From DASZZV01 sp035544835 (GTDB taxonomy: Bacteria; Acidobacteriota; Thermoanaerobaculia; Gp7-AA8): DNA of 21,425 nt. A model generated the notes under the pieces. The model was not told the origin of the DNA. It did not search any database and saw only the letters and a list, made by a program, of their open reading frames with translations. This document shows positions 15,784 through 21,425 of the stretch, in pieces (positions within the stretch are counted from its first letter, which is position 1; each line of letters starts with the position of its first letter). Made by a program: the position numbers and the translations under genes. The DNA is taken from the NCBI GenBank assembly GCA_035544835.1, contig DASZZV010000164.1:1-21425 (forward strand). The letters run 5' to 3'.

Positions 15784-16785
15784 ATGACTGAAATTCAGAA
15801 ACCGACCGCTGGTGGTGAGACCACCTTTCTCGAAGCCATCCGGCAGGCCATGTGGGAGGAGATGGAAGTAGATCCCCGCGTGTTCCTGATCGGCGAAGAT
15901 GTCGGAAACTACGGTGGAGCGTTCAAGACTAGCGCCGGAATGCTCGCCCACTTCGGCCCAGGACGCATCATCGACACGCCGATCTCGGAAGTCGCCATCG
16001 TAGGGGCCGCTTCCGGGGCCGCCCTTTCGGGGATGCGGCCCATCGCCGAGATGCAGTTCATCGACTTCATCGCCGTGGCCTTCAATCAACTGACGAATTT
16101 CGCCTCGAAATCGCGGTATCGCGGCAATGGCGGCGTTCCCATCGTCGTGCGTGGACCGGCCGGTGGCGGCGTGCGGGGCGGTCCATTTCACTCTGGAAAT
16201 CCCGAGGCTTACTTCTTCAATACGCCCGGCCTGAAGATCGTCTATCCGGGAACGGCCTACGATGCCAAGGGGCTGCTCAAAGCGGCCATTCGCGATGAGG
16301 ATCCCGTCATCTACATCGAGCACAAGTTCCTCTATCGCCGGATCAAGGAAAATCTTCCGGCCGAGGATTACACGGTGCCGATCGGCAAGGCCGCGATTCG
16401 CCGCAAGGGCAAGGACCTCACCATCATCACCTACGGCGCCATGATCTACGTGGCCGACGAAGTCGCCGAAGAGCTGGCGAAAGACGGCGTGAGCGTCGAG
16501 ATCCTCGACATGCGCTCCATTCTGCCGTTCGACGAAGAGGCCATGATCGAGTCGATCGCAAAAACTAATCGTTGCATCGTTCTCTACGAGGCCAGCCTCA
16601 CCGGCGGAGTGGGAGCGGAGTTTGCGGCGAGATTGGCCGACAAGGCTTTCGATTACCTCGACGCGCCGATCAAGAGAGTCGCCTCGCTCGATACCCCCGT
16701 TCCCTACTCACCGAATCTCGAAGATTTCTATCGTCCCAACAAGGACAAGGCGATCAAGGCGGCGCGGGAGATATTGAAGTATTGA
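15784..16785 (+). CDS. 2-oxo acid dehydrogenase E1 beta subunit
   Basis: This 333-residue partner of E1 alpha completes the ThDP site in an alpha2-beta2 heterotetramer. Family landmarks are GEDVGNYGGAFK near 37-48, the segment DTPISEVAIVGAASGAA, the active-site His region GPFHSGNPEAYF, and the C-terminal transketolase domain (KDLTIITYGAMIYVA). AGGA lies six bases before the ATG, and the gene is only 21 bases from E1 alpha, so the two are co-translated. The middle segment LYRRIKENLPAEDYTVPIGKA has the style of the pyruvate/branched-chain group. The substrate is unresolved, as for E1 alpha. The E2 gene is 1 kb downstream, after a repeat and a toxin-antitoxin pair. Confidence 0.93.
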   Translation: MTEIQKPTAGGETTFLEAIRQAMWEEMEVDPRVFLIGEDVGNYGGAFKTSAGMLAHFGPGRIIDTPISEVAIVGAASGAALSGMRPIAEMQFIDFIAVAFNQLTNFASKSRYRGNGGVPIVVRGPAGGGVRGGPFHSGNPEAYFFNTPGLKIVYPGTAYDAKGLLKAAIRDEDPVIYIEHKFLYRRIKENLPAEDYTVPIGKAAIRRKGKDLTIITYGAMIYVADEVAEELAKDGVSVEILDMRSILPFDEEAMIESIAKTNRCIVLYEASLTGGVGAEFAARLADKAFDYLDAPIKRVASLDTPVPYSPNLEDFYRPNKDKAIKAAREILKY

Positions 16786-16818
16786 GTTGCGAGTTGGCTG
16801 ATTTACGGAGCTGGACTC

Positions 16819-17041
16819 AGCCGCGTAGCGGCGACATCTTTCTAGCCCACGGCGTAAGCCGTGGGTAGGTATTCGAAGGGGTATTCGAGCCCCGTAGGGG
16901 CGACATCGGTCCCACGGTACAAGCGCGAGCTCGACATCGGCCGAGCCCGATGTCGCCCCTACGGGGCTCGACATGTAAATCACGTCCACGCGAACCCACG
17001 GCTTACGCCGTGGGCTAAAAAGATATCGCCGCTACGCGACT
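16819..17041. repeat. Nested inverted-repeat element
   Basis: The outer arms, 16819-16866 and 16994-17041, are inverted copies matching at 45 of 48 positions; each contains the dyad CCCACGGCGTAAGCCGTGGG. Inside them a second, unrelated pair, 16886-16909 and 16947-16970, is a perfect 24-base inverted repeat built on GCCCCGTAGGGGCGACATC. One foldback therefore appears to sit inside another. It starts 33 bases after the E1 beta stop and fills most of the 324-base gap up to the antitoxin gene. The short reading frames here are repeat translations. Confidence 0.85.
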
Positions 17042-17085
17042 TCGAGCCCAAGCCGCAGGAACGTCGCCAGGCCCGGAATTTCCAC

Positions 17086-17104
17086 TGTATACTCTTTGTA
17101 GACA
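17086..17104 (+). promoter_or_regulatory. Likely mazEF operator overlapping a -10 element
   Basis: TGTATAC-N5-GTAGACA is an inverted repeat with 6 of 7 bases matching, ending five bases before the antitoxin ATG. It overlaps TATACT (17088-17093), a plausible -10. Antitoxins of the AbrB/MazE type commonly repress their own promoter at such dyads. No -35 is evident. Confidence 0.45.
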
Positions 17105-17109
17105 CAATC

Positions 17110-17349
17110 ATGAAATCACGGGTCCAGAAATGGGGCAACAGCCTGGCGTTGCGAATTCCGCGACCATTCGCGGACGAAGCAAATCTACGTGAAGACTCTC
17201 CTGTCGATATCTCGCTCCGAAATGGAAAGCTTGTTGTGGTGGCTCTCGAGCCTGACATGACGCTGCAGTCACTGGTCGATGAGATCCGTGATGACAATCT
17301 CCACCAGGAACAGAGAACAGGTCAGGCCCTTGGCAAAGAAGCCTGGTAA
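17110..17349 (+). CDS. mazE: MazE-type antitoxin (SpoVT/AbrB fold)
   Basis: This 79-residue protein has an N-terminal swapped-hairpin DNA-binding domain (MKSRVQKWGNSLALRIPRPF) typical of MazE antitoxins. Its C-terminal tail (TLQSLVDEIRDDNLH, ending LGKEAW) matches the toxin-binding end of the family. It should neutralise the toxin encoded by the overlapping downstream gene and repress its own promoter. The reading frame is open upstream to a GTG at 16861, but that part is repeat-derived; ATG 17110 fits the family start exactly. The pair lies between E1 beta and E2 and so splits the dehydrogenase locus. Confidence 0.93.
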   Translation: MKSRVQKWGNSLALRIPRPFADEANLREDSPVDISLRNGKLVVVALEPDMTLQSLVDEIRDDNLHQEQRTGQALGKEAW

Positions 17350-17692
17350 AGCACGGTACATCCCCGATCGGGGCGACGCCGTCTGGCTCACCTTCGATCC
17401 GCAGGCCGGGCACGAGCAGTCCGGGAGGCGACCAGCGGTCGTTCTCTCTCCGAAGATGTACAACAGCCGCACAGATCTCGCTGTCTTTTGCCCAATCACC
17501 AGTCAGGTAAAAGGCTATCCGTTTGAAGTACTCCTTCCTGAAGCCCTGCCGGTGAGAGGCGCCGTCCTCGCCGATCAGCTCAAGAGCCTCGACTGGCGAA
17601 TCCGCAAGGCAGAATTCATATGTGCTCTGCCTGAAACGACAGTTCGGCTGGTGCTGCAGAAGTCGTCATTGCTGCTGGCTCAGATCCCATGA
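17291..17692 (+). CDS. mazF: MazF-type mRNA interferase toxin
   Basis: This is a probable sequence-specific endoribonuclease. The core has YIPDRGDAVWLTFDPQAGHE near its start, RRPAVVLSP with the catalytic-type Arg, PITSQVKGYPFEV with the catalytic-type Ser/Thr region, and ALVADQ-like VLADQLKSLDW. It aligns closely in order and spacing with E. coli MazF. With ATG 17291 the protein is 133 residues, about 20 longer than usual at the N-terminus, and overlaps mazE by 59 bases. ATG 17279 (longer) or TTG 17330 (120 residues, 20-base overlap, closest to the usual family start) are alternatives. No inactivating change is visible. The cleavage site is unknown. Confidence 0.92.
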   Translation: MTISTRNREQVRPLAKKPGKARYIPDRGDAVWLTFDPQAGHEQSGRRPAVVLSPKMYNSRTDLAVFCPITSQVKGYPFEVLLPEALPVRGAVLADQLKSLDWRIRKAEFICALPETTVRLVLQKSSLLLAQIP

Positions 17693-17787
17693 CTCCGACA
17701 CCGCGTTTCTTGGTCTACCCTCGTCCATTGATACACTAACCAACCGCTCGGGCGACCGATCCTCTGCCCGCGTCGAGACTACTGAAC

Positions 17788-17793
17788 AAAGGA
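17788..17793 (+). promoter_or_regulatory. Ribosome-binding site of E2 gene
   Basis: AAAGGA lies seven bases before the ATG at 17801. It is one of the few clear Shine-Dalgarno sequences in the window and supports this start. The 108-base gap after mazF contains no recognisable terminator. Confidence 0.6.
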
Positions 17794-17800
17794 AACAGCC

Positions 17801-19180
17801 ATGGTTGACGTCGTAATGCCTCAGATGGGCGAGTCGATTGCCGAGGGAACTGTCATCAAGTGGATGAAGAAAGTCGGCGACACGGTAGAACGCGATGAGC
17901 CACTTTTCGAGATCTCGACCGACAAAGTCGACGCCGAGATTCCCTCCCCTGCTGCCGGAACCCTCGCCGAGATTCTGGCCGAAGAGGGCAAGACCGTCGC
18001 CGTCAACTCGGTAGTTGCGCGGCTTTCCGTAGGAGGTGAAGTTGCTGCCTCCGCTCCGGCTCCCGCGCCGCAGCCGCAGCCGCAGCCGCAGCAACCGAAG
18101 GCGTCGATTGAGAATGTCCAGGCATCGCCGGCATCGTCACCTGCAAGTCAGGTTCAAAAAGAAGCTCCGGGTCTGTCGCCGAAACAGACCCCGCAACCGA
18201 CCGCCGTCCCGTCGCACGATGACTCCGACAAAGTGCCCTCGCTCGAGGAGCGCCGCCTGACCCGGTCCTCACCACTCGTTCGTAAGATCGCCAAAGAAAA
18301 CGACGTCGACATCAGCCAGATTCAGGGCTCGGGCATGTCGGGCCGCGTGACCAAGCAGGACATCCTTCAGCATCTCGAAAGCCCCCGTCCCGCGCAGCAG
18401 CCGCAGCAGCGTCCAGCCGCCGCGGCATCCGCGCCAGCGCAGGCTCGTGCGATCCCGACCGTTTCAGCCTCTGCCCCAGGTGAGCCCTTCCGCATCGAGC
18501 CGATGACGAAGATGCGCAAGATGATCGCCGAGCACATGGTGATGTCCAAGCGCACCTCCGCGCACGTAACCACCGTGTTCGAGGTCGACTTCAGCGACGT
18601 CGACAAGCTCCGCCGCAAACACAAGCAGTCCTACACCGAGCGCGGGGCGAACCTGACCTTCCTCCCCTTCATCATCCAGGCAGTCATCGGCGCCCTGCGT
18701 CAGTTTCCCATCCTCAACTCCTCGCTGGACGGCGACAACATCGTCTACAAGAACGACATCAACCTCGGGATCGCCGTCGCCCTCGACTGGGGTCTCATCG
18801 TGCCGGTCCTCAAACGTGCCGACGAGAAGAACATTCTCGGACTCGCCAAGTCCGTCAACGACCTTGGAGAGCGCGCCCGCAGCAAGAAGCTCAATCCGGA
18901 TGACGTTCAGGGTGGCACCTTCACAATCACCAATCCCGGAGTCTACGGCAGTCTCTTCGGAACCCCTGTGATCAACCAGCCGCAGGTTGCCATCCTCGGC
19001 GTCGGCGGCATCAAGAAGCGGGCGGTCGTGATCGACACCGACGAAGGCGACGCCATTGTGATTCGTTCCATGGCCTACCTCGCGCTCACCTTCGACCATC
19101 GCATCATCGACGGAGCCGTCGCCGATCAGTTCATGGCCAAAGTGAAGTCCATCCTCGAGGAAGGGCAGTTCATGCTTTGA
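17801..19180 (+). CDS. Dihydrolipoamide acyltransferase (E2) of 2-oxo acid dehydrogenase
   Basis: E2 forms the core of the complex and transfers the acyl group from E1 via lipoyl-lysine to CoA. The 459-residue protein has one lipoyl domain (about 1-78, lipoylated K42 in ISTDKVDAE) and a flexible linker rich in Pro, Ala and Gln (about 83-145). A peripheral-subunit-binding domain follows (about 152-190, SSPLVRKIAKENDVDI), then a second linker and the catalytic domain (about 230-459). The active-site motif DHRIIDG contains H433 and D437. Only one lipoyl domain is present. The acyl specificity (acetyl, branched-chain or succinyl) is not clear; pairing with the nearby alpha/beta E1 argues against 2-oxoglutarate. 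The stop overlaps the next gene's start. Confidence 0.94.
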   Translation: MVDVVMPQMGESIAEGTVIKWMKKVGDTVERDEPLFEISTDKVDAEIPSPAAGTLAEILAEEGKTVAVNSVVARLSVGGEVAASAPAPAPQPQPQPQQPKASIENVQASPASSPASQVQKEAPGLSPKQTPQPTAVPSHDDSDKVPSLEERRLTRSSPLVRKIAKENDVDISQIQGSGMSGRVTKQDILQHLESPRPAQQPQQRPAAAASAPAQARAIPTVSASAPGEPFRIEPMTKMRKMIAEHMVMSKRTSAHVTTVFEVDFSDVDKLRRKHKQSYTERGANLTFLPFIIQAVIGALRQFPILNSSLDGDNIVYKNDINLGIAVALDWGLIVPVLKRADEKNILGLAKSVNDLGERARSKKLNPDDVQGGTFTITNPGVYGSLFGTPVINQPQVAILGVGGIKKRAVVIDTDEGDAIVIRSMAYLALTFDHRIIDGAVADQFMAKVKSILEEGQFML

Positions 19181-19857
19181 TGCTCTCCCCCTCGGCGCTT
19201 CTCTTCATCGCAGTCATCGGTATCGTGATCCCCGTGCTCGCCGCCTCCGGAAAACGGAAGCTCGACACGGGGATTGTCGTTCCCCGGGTGCCGCTGTACA
19301 TCGAGACGATCATCCTGCAGAGCTGCCTTCTACTGTTGTCGGTATGGACCGCTCGAGCCAACGGAATCACGCTGGCAAATTCAGTCGACGTACGACCGCG
19401 CAACCTGCTGTTCGCCGGTACCCTGCTCGTTCTGGCCCTCGCTGGAATGCTCCTCGCCGATCGTTACTCCAGCGCCAGCACGCGCCTGCGCCTCTACGCG
19501 ATCATTCCCATCAACCGCGACCAGCGCGTTCTCTGGATCGGCGTCTGCGCCGCAGCAGCGATCTCGGAAGAGGCGACCTACCGCGGCGTGCTCTTCGCCG
19601 TCACCGAGACCATGGCCCGGTCGTGGTGGATTGCCGCGGTCATCACAGCGCTGATCTTCGCTCTCGCCCATCTCATTCAGGGATGGAAGAGCACCGTCGT
19701 CGTGGCAATCTTCGGCTTCGCCTTTCAGCTCCTCGTCCTTCAGAGCGGTGGCCTGTATATGGCCATGATCGTTCATTTTCTGTATGACCTGATCACCGGC
19801 TTCTATCTCGGTCCGCGCGCCGCCCGCATGACCGCCGACGACAATGCGATCGTGTGA
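19180..19857 (+). CDS. CPBP-family intramembrane metalloprotease
   Basis: This 225-residue membrane protein has about six to eight hydrophobic segments. The CPBP (Rce1-like, formerly Abi) motifs are all present: EEATYR with E130, E131 and R135; FALAH with H164; and HFLYD with H199. Together these make the metal and catalytic site of a glutamate-type intramembrane protease. ATG 19180 shares its A with the E2 stop codon (TGATG); a TTG at 19177 would add one residue. The end overlaps lipB by 14 bases, so the gene is translationally coupled to the E2 and lipoate genes. Why a protease sits here is not known; related proteins act in prenyl-protein processing, bacteriocin immunity or envelope maturation. 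Confidence 0.88.
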   Translation: MLSPSALLFIAVIGIVIPVLAASGKRKLDTGIVVPRVPLYIETIILQSCLLLLSVWTARANGITLANSVDVRPRNLLFAGTLLVLALAGMLLADRYSSASTRLRLYAIIPINRDQRVLWIGVCAAAAISEEATYRGVLFAVTETMARSWWIAAVITALIFALAHLIQGWKSTVVVAIFGFAFQLLVLQSGGLYMAMIVHFLYDLITGFYLGPRAARMTADDNAIV

Positions 19858-20962
19858 GGTCCGCCCGCTTCAGCTCGTGACTTACGAGAACGGCCTGCAG
19901 ATGCAGGAGCGGCTGGTGGCCATGCGACAGCGGGAAGAGATCGTCGATCAACTTCTCCTCCTGCAACACACACCGGTTTTCACGCTGGGACGGGGAGGCG
20001 ATCGAGGAAATCTACTGGCTTCGCCCGATCAGCTCTCCGCCTCGCGGATCCGCTTCTACGAGACCAACCGCGGCGGCGACATCACCTATCACGGCCCCGG
20101 GCAACTGGTCGGCTACCCGATTCTTCACCTGGGTGAGGGCAACCGCGACGTCCGCAAGTACGTGACGAAACTCGAAGAGGTGCTCATCAGAACCGCCCGC
20201 GACTTTGGCGTGGAGGCGAAGCGGTCGGAGAAAAATCGAGGGATATGGGTCGGCAACGAGAAGCTGGCGGCGATTGGTGTCCGGATCGCGCGCTGGGTCA
20301 CGTCGCACGGTTTCGCGCTCAACATCGATCCGGACATGACTCACTACAGAATGATCACGGCCTGCGGGCTTCGTGACCGTGGGGTCACGTCTTTACGGAA
20401 ACTCAGAGAAGCACCCATTGTCGTCGAAGAGGTCATCCCGGTTGTCATACGACACTTTGCCGACGTTTTCGAAAGAGAGCTCCAGGTTCGGCGGCCCGAG
20501 ATGAAGGTCGCCAAAGTCGTCATTCATGACGGCGAGGGCGTCCTGCTCCTGAGACGCACGGCCGCGGCTGGTGACTTCTGGCAGCCGGTGACAGGCCGGG
20601 TCGAAGATGGAGAGCTCGTGGCCGACGCGGCACGGCGGGAGCTGATCGAGGAAACAGCCGTCGATGCGCCCGTTGAGCCGCTCGGAATCACGCAGTCGTT
20701 CCTGATCGATCCTCGCTTCACCGGGACATCGACACCTGTCTTCGCCGACGAGGAAGCGTTCGTGGCCCGCTTCGCTCCCGGAACGAAACCGGTGCTCGAC
20801 CCCTCCGAGCACGTCGAAGCTCGTTGGTTTACGTTCCCCGAGGCTTATGAAATCATCCGATGGAGCGACGACCGGGAAGCAATCGAGAGGGTGCAGAGTT
20901 CTCTCCGGCTGCCAGCCTTCGGCCCCGTCAAAAACGTCGAACACGTCGAACAACACTCATGA
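19844..20962 (+). CDS. lipB: Octanoyltransferase LipB fused to a Nudix hydrolase domain
   Basis: Residues 1 to about 215 are LipB, which moves octanoyl from acyl carrier protein to the lysine of lipoyl domains. Landmarks are FTLGRGGDRGNLL, NRGGDITYHGPGQLVGYPI, the catalytic K140 (EKLAAIGVRI) and C174 (ITACGLRDRG). From M220 a Nudix domain follows to about 360. Its Nudix box is complete: G251, E257, R265, E266, E269 and E270, spaced as GX5EX7REXXEE. The lead-in DFWQPVTGRVEDGE recalls NudB-type dihydroneopterin triphosphate pyrophosphatases, but that assignment is tentative. Stand-alone LipB is about 210-250 residues. There is no stop or frameshift between the domains. The ATG at 19844 overlaps the protease gene, and the end overlaps lipA by four bases (ATGA). 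Confidence 0.94.
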   Translation: MRSCEVRPLQLVTYENGLQMQERLVAMRQREEIVDQLLLLQHTPVFTLGRGGDRGNLLASPDQLSASRIRFYETNRGGDITYHGPGQLVGYPILHLGEGNRDVRKYVTKLEEVLIRTARDFGVEAKRSEKNRGIWVGNEKLAAIGVRIARWVTSHGFALNIDPDMTHYRMITACGLRDRGVTSLRKLREAPIVVEEVIPVVIRHFADVFERELQVRRPEMKVAKVVIHDGEGVLLLRRTAAAGDFWQPVTGRVEDGELVADAARRELIEETAVDAPVEPLGITQSFLIDPRFTGTSTPVFADEEAFVARFAPGTKPVLDPSEHVEARWFTFPEAYEIIRWSDDREAIERVQSSLRLPAFGPVKNVEHVEQHS

Positions 20963-21425
20963 ACAAGCGCGCAGGAGTCCGTCCCGACTGGTTGAAGATC
21001 CGCGTTCCCGGCGATCTCCAGCGTCTGCCTGTCACGAAGCTCATCAATGACCTGAACCTGAACACGGTCTGCCAGGAAGCACGCTGCCCGAACATCTTCG
21101 AATGCTGGGGCGCAGGCACGGCCACGTTCATGATCCTCGGGGACATCTGCACGCGCCGCTGCACGTTCTGCGCGGTCGGGAAAGGCACGCCCTCCGCTCC
21201 CGAGGCCGACGAGCCCGAGCGCGTCGCCGCCGCAGTCGAGAGAATGCGCGTCAAGCACGCCGTCATCACCATGGTGAACCGTGACGACCTTCCTGATGGC
21301 GGAGCGGAACATTTTGCGCGAACCGTCGAGGCTGTGCGGAGCCGCACCGAAGCGGCAGTCGAGGTGCTGGTCTCGGACCTCGAGGGCAATCGCGAAGCCA
21401 TTCGAACGGTGCTTCGATCGAAGCC
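20959..21425 (+). CDS. lipA: Lipoyl synthase (5' part, cut by window edge)
   Basis: LipA inserts two sulfur atoms into the octanoyl group bound to lipoyl domains, using radical SAM chemistry and an auxiliary [4Fe-4S] cluster that donates sulfur. The visible 155 residues hold both cluster motifs. The LipA-specific CX4CX5C is at C38, C43 and C49, and the radical-SAM CX3CX2C is at C64, C68 and C71 (GDICTRRCTFC). The segment NRDDLPDGGAEHF follows, as expected. The start at 20959 overlaps the lipB stop, so the two proteins are translationally coupled and act in order on the same substrate. The C-terminal half, including the conserved terminal serine region, lies beyond the window. Confidence 0.96.
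   Translation, partial: MNKRAGVRPDWLKIRVPGDLQRLPVTKLINDLNLNTVCQEARCPNIFECWGAGTATFMILGDICTRRCTFCAVGKGTPSAPEADEPERVAAAVERMRVKHAVITMVNRDDLPDGGAEHFARTVEAVRSRTEAAVEVLVSDLEGNREAIRTVLRSK

Noticed and set aside
15103..16323. 406-codon minus-strand frame
   Set aside because: Antisense shadow of E1 alpha and E1 beta, both of which have full family motifs.
16817..16999. Small frames in the nested repeat, and the upstream extension of mazE to 16861
   Set aside because: Repeat-derived; the mazE family start coincides with the ATG at 17110.
20480..20510. Sequencing artefact joining lipB to a separate Nudix gene
   Set aside because: The frame is continuous with consistent codon use and conserved motifs on both sides, and no disrupted stop or start is visible; read data would be needed to exclude it fully.

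Overview
The window looks like a chromosomal segment from a GC-rich, gene-dense free-living bacterium. The best guess is an Acidobacteriota-like lineage. That guess rests on the mix of very large Ser/Thr-kinase regulators, a membrane kinase with TolB-like and TPR regions, an MglA-type GTPase, and many dispersed foldback repeats. No rRNA, tRNA, CRISPR array, phage gene or transposase was seen, so the taxonomy is inference only. Fifteen protein genes are supported. All are intact except lipA, which runs off the right edge.

Left part (1-7776), signalling. A GAF-GGDEF diguanylate cyclase lies downstream of, and on the same strand as, a 1775-residue regulator. That regulator joins a kinase-like domain, an AAA ATPase, TPRs, a GAF domain, a sigma-54-activator AAA+ domain and a Fis-type helix-turn-helix. 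A Uma2-family nuclease-like gene is divergent from it.

Middle part (7777-14362). A membrane-anchored Ser/Thr kinase faces nadA (NAD biosynthesis). nadA is divergent from an MglA-like GTPase with an acidic, coiled-coil C-terminal extension, which is followed by threonine synthase (thrC).

Right part (14363-21425), lipoate-dependent metabolism. E1 alpha and E1 beta of a 2-oxo acid dehydrogenase are followed by a repeat-rich spacer with a mazEF-type toxin-antitoxin pair. Then come the lipoylated E2, a CPBP membrane protease, a LipB fused to a Nudix domain, and LipA. From E2 to lipA every junction overlaps, so this is almost certainly one operon. The enzymes that make and attach octanoyl/lipoyl groups are thus encoded beside the E2 that carries them. 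No E3 (lipoamide dehydrogenase) gene is in the window.

A second layer is the repeats. There are four foldback elements: a 185-bp palindrome at 7780, related 122- and 124-bp elements at 10633 and 14397, and a nested element at 16819. Each sits just downstream of, or inside, the 3' end of a + strand gene, and one appears to supply the last ~36 codons of the membrane kinase. Simple short-unit arrays (GAATTGA, TAGCTTT, GCTCGGGATGACA) fill other gaps.
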